The notes under the pieces are model-generated. The model did not search any database. It was not told the origin of the DNA and worked only from the letters and a program-made list of their open reading frames with translations. Source: Nonomuraea angiospora (lineage in GTDB: Bacteria > Actinomycetota > Actinomycetes > Streptosporangiales > Streptosporangiaceae). Taken from it: a stretch of 64,000 nt of DNA. The first letter of the stretch is position 1; each line of letters begins with the position of its first letter. Location of the stretch: assembly GCF_014873145.1 (NCBI RefSeq), contig NZ_JADBEK010000001.1, positions 7,874,001 to 7,938,000 of the forward strand, given 5' to 3'. Positions 54,701-61,834 of the stretch are shown here, piece after piece. The position numbers were made by a program, and so were the translations under genes.

Positions 54701-54966
54701 TGGGGCTGCGCGAGCAGGCCCGGCTGGCCTACACGCAGGCGGCGGCCAGGCTCGCGGCGGCGCGGGCGGGCGAGCGGCGCTACGACGAGTCCGCCCGCTA
54801 CTGGCTGCGGCTGCTGGAGCGCGACCGCTACGACGAGCGCGCCCACCTGGGCCTGGTGCGGGTGCTCGACCTGGCCGGCCGCCGCGGCGACGCCCGCAGG
54901 CGCTACCACCTCTACGCCGAACGCATGCGCGAGCTGGAGGTCGAGCCCGCCCCGTACCCCACCTGA
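51769..54966 (+). CDS. LAL-like regulator with C-terminal BTAD domain
   Basis: 1065 residues from GTG 51769. The N-terminal ATPase has P-loop LVATTGYGKSTALAGWSQ near residue 30 and a Walker B-like ALVFDGIDAIA; then come an all-helical part with TPR-like repeats (about 330-800). A winged helix then follows (FRVLRGGIPVPRTAWQSRKA and RDLLKILVSRRG), with LVEILWPDQEGEAVG as SARP-like recognition, and a BTAD domain. It resembles the MalT-like LAL class fused to a SARP output. It probably activates a secondary metabolite or stress locus. A 53-residue gene and a LuxR-type regulator follow on the same strand. Confidence 0.9.
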   Translation: MERGWVRPRPALDRRLDGALTYRLTSLVATTGYGKSTALAGWSQAVGAVLHRLGPADRDLPTLAGAVASALSERVAGLPADLVTAADAPLGPDADELSRAAALAGALAEALARRLRRGLALVFDGIDAIAGAPGPVRYVETLVRVAPRHLHLVTASRAPLPFPTARLRQDHEVLDLDATDLALTPDETAAWARDRLGEQGAAVAATLHDACGGWPAAVQAALDALAREDPSGWPRTAAGLAANSDTLERLTLAAFKDLPPAMRELLRAATVLPVLTAGLAATLGAPPDTLDSLTSRGLFLEAGQDGHRLTLTSRHVLAKHAPLDRHEAHDVAAVASRWYVEHDQPELALRAAVATEHPGLAAALLDSYGLRLAERGDVVAALELLPEAARNAPTMIKLAGVAEQNRGQWTRARDLLAQAAEGPAFDAFVARRLGLIDHLRGDLDAALAAYARGYEYGLPPAEAAMCAASMASVLWLKGDRAGCAELADKALEQASGLGDPSALAMANTVLAMLAALDGDRRANDAHYLRALDYAERAGDIVQLIRIHANRASRHLDEGAYAEALAETEIGGRLSDLVSFAPYAALNVSNRAKALIGLGRLEEAATEAADAVARWEAMGSRLVGTGLNRLAEINVLRGERRTAAAIYRRVIADSAPSGEVQSLSNALNGLAELLADDDPAEAARVAEQALEHTEGIAGVTARVVAARVALAGGRHDEARALLDETEPVAASRRDHAARAAIAELRAELDGDPRAADEAVRTWTMLGDPVGQARAELVRAALADPATGGELAAGVRERMHAIGCRALDDRIDALIARAAPAPGARVIVETMGTFRVLRGGIPVPRTAWQSRKARDLLKILVSRRGSGIGRERLVEILWPDQEGEAVGLRRLNVMVSTLRAVLDPEHERPADEIVVSDEGALRLDLSNVDVDVEKFLDLVAQAVRLDQAGRTAEALERWTAAESVYGGEFCEEDPYADWAVGLREQARLAYTQAAARLAAARAGERRYDESARYWLRLLERDRYDERAHLGLVRVLDLAGRRGDARRRYHLYAERMRELEVEPAPYPT

Positions 54967-55001
54967 ACCAGACCTGAACCGCCCGGCGAGATGGTTTCCA
55001 G

Positions 55002-55163
55002 ATGAGAACGGTCATCGTCCGGCTGGTCGAGCCCGAGCAATCCGGCGGCCAGCTCCGCGGGCTGCTCGAAGAGGTGGGGGGCGAGCCGGTGCCGTTCAGC
55101 GGCACGGAAGCCCTTCTCGACCTGCTGCGCTCCGCCGCCGGACTCAACACAAACCCTGCCTGA
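55002..55163 (+). CDS. Small protein paired with large regulators, 53 residues
   Basis: From ATG 55002 the chain is MRTVIVRLVEPEQSGGQLRG, then LLEEVGGEPVPFSGTEALLD and an Ala-rich C-terminus. The beta-start (MRTVIVRL) and the tail (ALLDLLRSAAG) follow a pattern that I recognise as common for short genes near BTAD or LuxR regulators in actinomycetes. The function is unknown. It stands 35 bases after the LAL gene and 37 bases before the LuxR-type gene, so it may be part of one operon. Confidence 0.65.
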   Translation: MRTVIVRLVEPEQSGGQLRGLLEEVGGEPVPFSGTEALLDLLRSAAGLNTNPA

Positions 55164-55200
55164 ACCTCCGTCGCGACGATGGTTGTCGAGAGGAGGCGCG

Positions 55201-57777
55201 ATGAGCGAGCAGGGGAGCGGTTGGCCGTTCGTCGGGCGAGGGGGGCCGCTCACGACCGTGCGGGCGGCGCTGCGGTCGGGAGCGGGCGTGATGATCGCCG
55301 GTGAGGCCGGGGTCGGGAAGAGCAGACTGGCGGCGGAGGCGCTGGCCGGGTTACCGGGGTTCGCGATGGTGCGCGCGCTCGGCACGGAGACCGCGTCGAT
55401 GATCCCGTTCGGGGCGTTCGCGCACGTGCTGACGGGGCCGCCGGAGGGCGGCGAGAACCTGCTGAGCTGGGCCGCCCGCCACCTGCGCGAGCGCGCGGCG
55501 CACGGCGAGCTCCTGGTCAGCGTGGACGACGCGCACCGGCTGGACCCGGCCTCGGCGGCGCTGGTGCACTACCTGGCGGACAGCGGTGCGGCGCGCGTCC
55601 TGGTGACGGTGCGGTCCGGGGAGCCGCAGCCGGCTCCGGTGGCCGCGCTGTGGAAGGACGAGCTGCTCGACAGGATCGAGCTGCCGCCGCTGACGAGGGC
55701 CGAGGTCGGGCAGGTGCTCGCGGGCGCGCTCGGCGGCGAGGTGGCCGCGGAGACCGTACGGCACCTCGCGCGGGTCAGCGAGGGGAACGTGCTCTACCTG
55801 CGCGAGGTCGTGCAGGCGGGGCGCAACACGGGCTGCCTGGCCGAGCGGGACGGGCAGTGGCGCTGGCGGGGCGAGCTGTCCATGACGACCAGGCTGCGCG
55901 AGCTGGTGGGCGACCGGATCGGCCACCTCGACGAGGACGAGCGCGAGGTGCTGGAGCTGGTGGCGTTCGGGGAGCCGCTGGGCACGGAGCTGCTGGTGTC
56001 GCTGACCTCGGCCCGGGCGGTCGAGCGGGTCGAGGACCGCGGCCTGGTCGTGGCCGTCAGCGAGGGCAGACGCGAGCAGTTGCGGCTCGGCCACCCTCTC
56101 TACGGCGAGGTCGTCCGCGGCGGCTGCGGCACGCTCCGGACGCGCCGGCGGCTGCGGATGCTGGCCGAGGCGCTGGAGGCCAGCGGGCTGCGGCGGCGCG
56201 AGGACGAGCTGCGCGCGGCCGTGTGGCGGCTGGACTCCGGCTCGGTCACGGCCCCCGAGATGCTGGTGTCGGCCGCCCGGCTGGCGTGGGGCAGGCAGGA
56301 TCCCCACCTGGCCGAACGCCTGGCCAAGGCCGCGATCGACGCCGGTGGGGGCGTGGCCGCGGTCGCGGTGCTGGGCGAGGTGCTCATGGTGCTGGGCGAC
56401 GCGGACGCGGCGCTGGCGGCGCTGCGGCGGGCCGCGCGCGACGCGGTCACCGAGGCCGACCGCGCCCAGCACTCCTTCAGCCTGGGGATCAACCTGGCGT
56501 GGGCGGGCGCGGACGCCGAGGCGTGCGAGGTGCTCGACCTGGCCGCCGCGACGCTGACCGAGCCGGGCTGGCTGCAGGAGGCGCACGTCTACCGCGCCGT
56601 GACGGACTGCTTCGCCGGGCGGCTGACCGGGGCGGCGCGCTCGCTGGCGCGGTCCCGTTCGTACGGGCCGATGTCGCGTCGGGCCGACGCGCACGCGGCG
56701 TCCATGGAGGCGTGGGTCGCGGCGTACTCCGGGCGTACCAGGGAGAGTCTCGCCATCGCCGCGCGCACGCTGGAGAGCGTGGACAGCTGGCGGGACGAGG
56801 CGCCGCACGCGCTGCCGAGCTTCCTGGACGCGCTCTGCGCCGCCCAGACGTTCGCGGGCCTGCTGGAGGCGGCGGACCGGTCGGCGGAGCAGGGGATGGA
56901 GCTGCCGGCCGCCGAGCTGTCGGTGTCGGGGTTCGCGGCATATCGGGCGATGGTCGGCCGGTTGCGCGGGGACGTCGCGGGGGCGCTGCGCTGGTGCCGG
57001 GACGACCTGGCCAGGATGCCCGGGCGGGAGCCCTACCTGGGGCGGGTGCTGGCCGAGCAGGCGCACGCGCTGGCGCTGCTGGGCCGCACCGAGCAGGCTC
57101 GGGAGGTGCTGGCGGAGGCCGGCGCGTCGGCGTCGAGATGGGCCTTCACCCGCCAGCACGTGCTGCAGGCCGAGGTGTGGGTGGCGGCCTGCGGCGGCGA
57201 GCTCGACGAGGCGGTACGGCTGTGCCTCGCGGCGGCGGACCACGCCGAGCGGCACGAGCTGCACGCCGGCCTGATGTTCGCGCTGCACGACCTGGTACGG
57301 CTCGGCGCCCCCGACCAGTTCGCCAGGCTGGCCGGCCGGGTGGACGGCCTGCTGGCCGCGCTCCTGGCCAGGCACGCCCGCGCGATCGGCGACCCGGCCG
57401 AGCTCCGGGCGGTGGCCGGGGAGTTCGAACGGCTCGGGATGCTTCTGTACGCGGCCGAGGCCACGGCCCAGGAGGCGGCGGCGTACCGGGACGCGGGCCG
57501 CGGCACCCTGGCCAAGGGCGCGCAGACCAGGGCGTGGGCGCTGGCCAGGCGCTGCCCGGGCGTGTCGACCCCGGCGCTGGTGGAGCTGGCCACGCCCGAG
57601 CTGACGCCGCGCCAGCGGGAGATCCTCCAGCTCGCCGCCGCCGGGCTGACCAACCGGCAGATCGCCGATCGGCTCATGCTGTCGACCCGTACGGCCGCCA
57701 ATCACCTGCAGGCGGCCTACGACAAGCTGGGCGTGAACGACCGCACCCAGGTGGGCCGCCTGCTGGCGGCCCTTTAA
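55201..57777 (+). CDS. LuxR-family ATPase regulator (LAL type)
   Basis: 858 residues from ATG 55201, after GAGAGGAGG. An AAA-type ATPase (Walker A GEAGVGKSRLAAE near residue 38, Walker B-like LLVSVDDAHRLD) leads to a long TPR-like middle. The C-terminal LuxR helix-turn-helix starts LTPRQREILQLAAAGLTNRQ and continues IADRLMLSTRTAANHLQAAY. ATP hydrolysis and an unknown ligand control its DNA binding. It is the second large regulator in this region; the convergent SCO6745-like gene begins four bases beyond its stop. Confidence 0.93.
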   Translation: MSEQGSGWPFVGRGGPLTTVRAALRSGAGVMIAGEAGVGKSRLAAEALAGLPGFAMVRALGTETASMIPFGAFAHVLTGPPEGGENLLSWAARHLRERAAHGELLVSVDDAHRLDPASAALVHYLADSGAARVLVTVRSGEPQPAPVAALWKDELLDRIELPPLTRAEVGQVLAGALGGEVAAETVRHLARVSEGNVLYLREVVQAGRNTGCLAERDGQWRWRGELSMTTRLRELVGDRIGHLDEDEREVLELVAFGEPLGTELLVSLTSARAVERVEDRGLVVAVSEGRREQLRLGHPLYGEVVRGGCGTLRTRRRLRMLAEALEASGLRRREDELRAAVWRLDSGSVTAPEMLVSAARLAWGRQDPHLAERLAKAAIDAGGGVAAVAVLGEVLMVLGDADAALAALRRAARDAVTEADRAQHSFSLGINLAWAGADAEACEVLDLAAATLTEPGWLQEAHVYRAVTDCFAGRLTGAARSLARSRSYGPMSRRADAHAASMEAWVAAYSGRTRESLAIAARTLESVDSWRDEAPHALPSFLDALCAAQTFAGLLEAADRSAEQGMELPAAELSVSGFAAYRAMVGRLRGDVAGALRWCRDDLARMPGREPYLGRVLAEQAHALALLGRTEQAREVLAEAGASASRWAFTRQHVLQAEVWVAACGGELDEAVRLCLAAADHAERHELHAGLMFALHDLVRLGAPDQFARLAGRVDGLLAALLARHARAIGDPAELRAVAGEFERLGMLLYAAEATAQEAAAYRDAGRGTLAKGAQTRAWALARRCPGVSTPALVELATPELTPRQREILQLAAAGLTNRQIADRLMLSTRTAANHLQAAYDKLGVNDRTQVGRLLAAL

Positions 57778-58493
57778 ATCAGTTTCAGCAGGCCGTCGTA
57801 CAGCGCCCGCCGCTCGTCCTCGGCCAGCACCTGGTACGGCCGCGCGGCCCGCAGGTTGGTCTCCGCCTCGATCCGCGCGCGGACGGGCCCGTCCCGCAGG
57901 CCGACGATCTCGGCCGCGGACAGGCCCGCCGCCTGCCAGGCCCAGGCGTGGGCGTCGGCCCGGTGGTAGCGGAGGACGGCGAGCCGGTTGAACAGGAGCA
58001 GGCCCGGCCCGCTCCCCTCGGGCTCGTAGGGAGGTGCGACGAGTTCGAGCGCGCCGCCCGGCAGCCGCTCGGCCCGGTCGAGCACCCTGCCGGCCAGGTC
58101 GGCCAGCCTGGGCAGGTCCTGCCCTGCCCAGCTCCGCGCGGCGGCGGCGCCGTGCGCCTCGTACAGCTTCCGGATGAACGCCAGCCCCGAGGCCGTCGCC
58201 CTCAGCGCCCCGTCGCCGTCCTCGGCCAGGGTGCCTTCGCTCAGGTGCTCCCGGATCCCGGCCTCTCGCTCGGCCGCGTCGCGGTAGCGGTAGATCTTGC
58301 CCAGGCCGGGGCGGGTCAGCGGGCGCAGCGGCAACACGAACCTCAGGTCGTACAGCAGTCCCGGGCTCACGCCGGCGGTCTCGGCCAGCGCGGTGATCGC
58401 TCTGCGGGCGGAGGCGTGCACCGTGACCTGGGCCGCGTCGATGACGGGGGCGATCGCCGCCGCATACTCAGATATTTCCCGAATTTCCGGCAT
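57774..58493 (-). CDS. SCO6745-type winged-helix protein
   Basis: 239 residues from ATG 58493. The N-terminal helices (AAAIAPVIDAAQVTVHASAR) and a central strip of Arg and Leu (RDAAEREAGIREHLSEGTLA) lead to the tail LNALRP-like ETNLRAARPYQVLAEDERRA. Homologues are known as SCO6745-like proteins with a MarR-like helix-turn-helix. Their role is not established. It overlaps the LuxR-type gene by four bases at the 3' ends, and the next membrane gene starts upstream on the opposite strand. Confidence 0.7.
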   Translation of the reverse strand: MPEIREISEYAAAIAPVIDAAQVTVHASARRAITALAETAGVSPGLLYDLRFVLPLRPLTRPGLGKIYRYRDAAEREAGIREHLSEGTLAEDGDGALRATASGLAFIRKLYEAHGAAAARSWAGQDLPRLADLAGRVLDRAERLPGGALELVAPPYEPEGSGPGLLLFNRLAVLRYHRADAHAWAWQAAGLSAAEIVGLRDGPVRARIEAETNLRAARPYQVLAEDERRALYDGLLKLI

Positions 58494-58537
58494 TAGCTGT
58501 CATTATGCCCGCGGTCGTGGTGCCGCAGAATGATCGC

Positions 58538-58927
58538 ATGACGGAGGCTGTCCAGACCGAGCCCATGCCGCCCGCCGTGCGGGCCGCCAGGCTCATCATG
58601 ATCCTCGACGTGGCCCTCAGCCTCATTGGGATCGCCATCATGATCCGCATCGGGACCGTCGTCTTCAGCACTGGGTACGTCCTGCTGCTTCTGTTCGCCG
58701 TCGCGACCACCGTGCTCATGGGCTGGCTGGTCTTCCGCTGGTCGTCGCGGAAGAAGGCGGTGCGCTGGAGCGCCGTCGCCCTCGAAGCGGTCCTTGGTGG
58801 CGGTGGTTTGATCATCAGAGCGGCCCAGGGCGACCTCAGGTGGACCACACTGCTCGGGCTTCTCATCCCGCTGGCGGTGGTCGTCCTGCTGCTGACCCAG
58901 GCGGCGGGCCGCTGGTTCGACCGCTGA
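58538..58927 (+). CDS. Small integral membrane protein
   Basis: 129 residues from ATG 58538, or 140 from ATG 58505. Four hydrophobic segments are visible: LIMILDVALSLIGIAIMIRI, TGYVLLLLFAVATTVLMGWL, AVALEAVLGGGGLIIRA and LLGLLIPLAVVVLLLTQ. The segment between helix 2 and 3 is basic (RWSSRKKAVRWS). No family is recognised. It diverges from the SCO6745-type gene; 44 bases separate their starts. Confidence 0.75.
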   Translation: MTEAVQTEPMPPAVRAARLIMILDVALSLIGIAIMIRIGTVVFSTGYVLLLLFAVATTVLMGWLVFRWSSRKKAVRWSAVALEAVLGGGGLIIRAAQGDLRWTTLLGLLIPLAVVVLLLTQAAGRWFDR

Positions 58928-59003
58928 GCCCGGTGTCGCGCGTTCCGGCGATCAGGCGGGTGTGGTTCGCTGATCGCCGGTGCACGGCACCACGATCCGG
59001 CTC

Positions 59004-59873
59004 TTAGCCCTTGCTCCAGATCGCCGCGATGGTGCTGCCCTCGGTGTCCAGGACCTCGGGGCGGTAGCCCAGCGCCTTCAGCTCGGTGGCCTTGAGCGTG
59101 TAGGTCAGCTTGGACAGGTTCAGGTACTCCTTCAGGCCGGTCGCGCTGCCCTTGCTCCACACGGTGGTGTAGAGCTTGCCGGGCTCGACGGCCATGAGGA
59201 CGGGACGCAGCCCTGCCTTGGTCTTGGCCAGGAGCTCCTTGCCACGCTGCTCGACCGTCTGGCCGGTGGTCACCTGGACGGTGCCGGTCGCGGCCCCGGC
59301 GACCCAGACGGCCGCGTAGAGCGGCTTCTCGACCGTGCCGTACACGTCCAGCGAGGCGACGCTGAAGCCGGCGGCCGAGAGCTGGGCGTTGACGGACGCG
59401 AAGACGTCCTTGGTCATGTTGAGCTTGGACTGGACCTTCTCGGTCGTCTTCTCGAAGACCGCCGCGAAGATGGCGCCGGGGCCCGACCCCGTGCCGGTGA
59501 TCATGGTCGGCACGAAGCCGCTCTTCGCCTGCTCGGTGATGCGCGTCGGCAGGTCGGTCGCCGACAGGCCCTGCAGGACACTCACCTTGCGGGTGGCGTC
59601 CTTGATCCAGACGGACGTGTACTGCGGGTTGGCGGCGTTGGTCACGCTCAACGCCTCGGGAACGTAGCCGGTGCCGAGCAGCTGCTTGACCTTCTTGAGC
59701 TGCTCGGTCGGGTTGAGGCTATCGAGGGAGAGCCAGTCCAGCACCGGAAGGTTCTGGACGCTCTGGGTGGTCTCGGTGGACTGCTGGGCGCTCGCCGGGG
59801 TCGCGATGGCCAGCAGGGGAGCGACTGTCGCCGCCACAGCCGCAGTGATGGCGACGGTCCTCGGGGTCCTCAT
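59004..59873 (-). CDS. Secreted protein of five BTRD1-like repeats
   Basis: 289 residues from ATG 59873, with GAGGAGG upstream. A typical signal peptide (RTVAITAAVAATVAPLLAIA, cleaved near TPASA-QQ) exports it. The mature part contains five repeats of about 50 residues, each with a G(Y/F)xP start and a YxxVWxK-type strand: PQYTSVWIKD, AIFAAVFEKT, PLYAAVWVAG, KLYTTVWSKG and STIAAIWSKG. The pattern resembles bacterial tandem repeat domain 1. The role outside the cell is unknown. Confidence 0.75.
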   Translation of the reverse strand: MRTPRTVAITAAVAATVAPLLAIATPASAQQSTETTQSVQNLPVLDWLSLDSLNPTEQLKKVKQLLGTGYVPEALSVTNAANPQYTSVWIKDATRKVSVLQGLSATDLPTRITEQAKSGFVPTMITGTGSGPGAIFAAVFEKTTEKVQSKLNMTKDVFASVNAQLSAAGFSVASLDVYGTVEKPLYAAVWVAGAATGTVQVTTGQTVEQRGKELLAKTKAGLRPVLMAVEPGKLYTTVWSKGSATGLKEYLNLSKLTYTLKATELKALGYRPEVLDTEGSTIAAIWSKG

Positions 59874-60066
59874 GATCCTCCTCGGGTAAAGGGTGTCCGT
59901 TTCTGGACAGTGAGTGACCATAACAAAGGATGAGCGAGAGTTCACCAGGTGTGACCAGAAACGCCGCAATCTGCGTCAGAAAGCTGGGGGCCCAGATGTC
60001 AGGAGGCCTGTCAACTTGGGGACGGCCGGTGGGCCGTCCTTGTGCAGGTCCAGTACGGTGCCACGC

Positions 60067-60654
60067 ATGAATGCGGGCATCTTCGGGCAAGCCGCCGGCC
60101 TGTTCGCCGTCACCAACATCGACGACATCGTCATCCTGGCGCTCTTCTTCGCCCAGGGGTCCGGGCACCTGCGGATCGTCCTCGGGCAGTACATCGGCTT
60201 CGCCGGGATCCTCGTGGTCGCCGTCGCGGCCGCCTTCGGGGCCACGTTCCTGCCCGAGTCCGCCGTCCCGTACCTCGGCCTGCTCCCCCTCGCCCTCGGC
60301 CTCAAGGCGGCCTGGCAGGTGTGGCGCGACCGCGCCGGCGGCGACGAGGACGACCCGCCCGCGCGGAGCGGCGGGCCGAAGGCGCTGGAGGTCGCCGCGG
60401 TCACCTTCGCCAACGGCGGCGACAACATCGGGGTCTACGTCCCCGTCTTCGCCACGTCCGGCACCTCGGGCATGACCGTGTACGTGATCGTCTTCCTGGT
60501 CCTGGTCGCCGTCTGGTGCCTGGCCGGGAGGTTCTTCGCCACCCGCCCGCTGATCGCCAGGGCGCTCAGCCGATGGGGGCACATCCTGCTGCCCGTCGTC
60601 CTGATCGGGCTCGGCGTGGTCATCCTCGTGGAGGGCGGCGCCTTCGGCCTCTGA
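60067..60654 (+). CDS. CadD-type cadmium resistance transporter
   Basis: 195 residues from ATG 60067 (MNAGIFGQAAGLFAVTNIDD). Six hydrophobic segments are visible. The first has the family motif TNIDDIVILALFFAQ, and a similar Asp-containing motif FANGGDNIGVYVPVF appears in the second half. CadD proteins are thought to bind or export Cd2+, or to sequester it. The stop lies within a 21-base tandem repeat. No regulator is directly next to it. Confidence 0.85.
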   Translation: MNAGIFGQAAGLFAVTNIDDIVILALFFAQGSGHLRIVLGQYIGFAGILVVAVAAAFGATFLPESAVPYLGLLPLALGLKAAWQVWRDRAGGDEDDPPARSGGPKALEVAAVTFANGGDNIGVYVPVFATSGTSGMTVYVIVFLVLVAVWCLAGRFFATRPLIARALSRWGHILLPVVLIGLGVVILVEGGAFGL

Positions 60655-60711
60655 AGTCCGCCCAGAGCTCTCTGAAGTCCGCCCAGAGCTCTCCGAAGTC
60701 CGCCGAGAGCT
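60649..60711. repeat. Three tandem 21-bp repeats across the cadD-type stop
   Basis: CTCTGAAGTCCGCCCAGAGCT occurs at 60649-60669 and 60670-60690, then with two changes at 60691-60711. The first unit contains the transporter's TGA stop. Units are seven codons long, so copy-number change keeps any overlapping frame. Confidence 0.95.
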
Positions 60712-60754
60712 GAAGATCGCCTGCCCTGGCGGCCCCCGTGGCTACGCTCGCACC

Positions 60755-61189
60755 ATGACATCGACCTGGGAGCCCACGGCGGCGGGAGTGCTGCGGCTGC
60801 CCTCGGGCCGGCTCGTGCGCGGCCGGGGGCTGCGGCATCCGCTCCCCGAGGGGCCGCTGCCCACGTTCGCCCTCTACCTGCTGGGCCGCCGGCCCCCGGC
60901 CGTCGACTGGGAGCACCGGTGGGTGCGCTGGCCCGACTTCTGGCTGCCCTCCGACCGGGGCGCGGCCGCCGAGGCGTTCCGCCAGGCGTGGGCCCGCGCA
61001 GAGTCCGAGCGCGTCGAGGTCGCCTGCGGCGGCGGCCGGGGCCGCACCGGCACGGCCCTGGCCTGCCTGGCCGTGCTCGACGGGGTGCCCGGCGACCGGG
61101 CCGTCGCCTACGTGCGCGAGCACTACGACTCGCACGCCGTCGAGACGCCCTGGCAACGCCGCTTCGTCGCCCTATTCGACCGTTCTTAG
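60755..61189 (+). CDS. Small protein-tyrosine-phosphatase-like protein
   Basis: 144 residues from ATG 60755. The phosphatase loop is visible as VACGGGRGRTGTALACLA, a C(x5)R motif near residue 92. The upstream segment (DWEHRWVRWPDFWLPSD) gives the usual WPDxxxP general-acid loop. It is shorter than typical tyrosine phosphatases. The substrate is unknown. It converges on the next minus-strand gene; the 18-base overlap is not significant. Confidence 0.85.
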   Translation: MTSTWEPTAAGVLRLPSGRLVRGRGLRHPLPEGPLPTFALYLLGRRPPAVDWEHRWVRWPDFWLPSDRGAAAEAFRQAWARAESERVEVACGGGRGRTGTALACLAVLDGVPGDRAVAYVREHYDSHAVETPWQRRFVALFDRS

Positions 61190-61438
61190 GATCTGCTCGA
61201 TCGAGGTGGTGCGGGCGCGCAGCTCGGCCAGGTCGGCGGCCGTCCGCTGCTGGGCGTCCATGGTGTTCTCGGCGAGCTGCTCGAAGCGGCGCACGAGCTG
61301 CCGCAGGTCGTCCGCCCGAAGGGCGTCGAGCTTGGCCTTGCGCATCTCGAACATCCCGACGGCGAAAAGGGCGATCAGGAAGCCGACCACGAGCAGCACC
61401 CCTAACGAGAAGATCGCCGCGGGCCAAGAATCGATCAT
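61172..61438 (-). CDS. Small membrane protein with coiled coil
   Basis: 88 residues from ATG 61438. A transmembrane helix (IFSLGVLLVVGFLIALFAVG) is followed by a highly charged helix of about 55 residues (DDLRQLVRRFEQLAENTMDA) that should form a coiled coil in the cytoplasm. The start overlaps the ArsR stop (ATGA), so both are translated together. It might be a membrane partner of the regulator, but nothing in the sequence says how it acts. Confidence 0.75.
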   Translation of the reverse strand: MIDSWPAAIFSLGVLLVVGFLIALFAVGMFEMRKAKLDALRADDLRQLVRRFEQLAENTMDAQQRTAADLAELRARTTSIEQILRTVE

Positions 61439-61788
61439 CAGGAGTGCTCCTTGGGTCCAGGACCCTTCCCCGGGTCCGGCCTGGTGAGTGTCCTGGCCGC
61501 CTCGGCCAGCGCCGACGCGGTCAGGTGCAGGCTGAAGTCCGTGACTTCGTAGTACTTCATGGCCTTGCCGTCGTCGGACAGCTCCAGGGTGCCGACGATC
61601 AGCCCGGCCGCCTCGAGCCGTTGCAGGTGCATGTGGAGGAGCGGGCGGCTCACCCCGATCTCGCGGGCCAGGTGACTGACGTAGTCGCGCCCGTCCGCCA
61701 GCACCGCCATGATGCGCAGCCGCAGCGGGTTGGCCAGCGCCGCGAAGATCTCGACCAGGTCGTCACCCGTCGGCCCCGGCACCGTCAT
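61438..61788 (-). CDS. ArsR-family winged-helix regulator
   Basis: 116 residues from ATG 61788. The winged helix runs from LVEIFAALANPLRLRIMAVL to VSHLAREIGVSRPLLHMHLQ, followed by the wing (LIVGTLELSDDGKAMKYYEV). There are no obvious metal-binding cysteine pairs, so a non-metal ligand or protein signal is more likely. A perfect palindrome lies just upstream at 61799-61824 and is probably its own operator. It is coupled to the small membrane gene. Confidence 0.88.
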   Translation of the reverse strand: MTVPGPTGDDLVEIFAALANPLRLRIMAVLADGRDYVSHLAREIGVSRPLLHMHLQRLEAAGLIVGTLELSDDGKAMKYYEVTDFSLHLTASALAEAARTLTRPDPGKGPGPKEHS

Positions 61789-61798
61789 GGCTTCCCGT

Positions 61799-61824
61799 CA
61801 CGTGTAATGTTTTCCTTACACGTG
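61799..61824. promoter_or_regulatory. Perfect palindrome, probable ArsR operator
   Basis: CACGTGTAA-N8-TTACACGTG, with arms of nine bases, 11 bases before the ArsR start. The next gene upstream (glycosyltransferase-like) ends at 61835 on the same strand, so the site lies between the two. Confidence 0.75.
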
Positions 61825-61834
61825 AGCCTAGCAC

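Noticed and set aside
55650..58496. 948-residue frame on the plus strand
   Set aside because: It is a shifted shadow of the LuxR-type gene followed by antisense of the SCO6745-type gene, with very high Gly and Arg.
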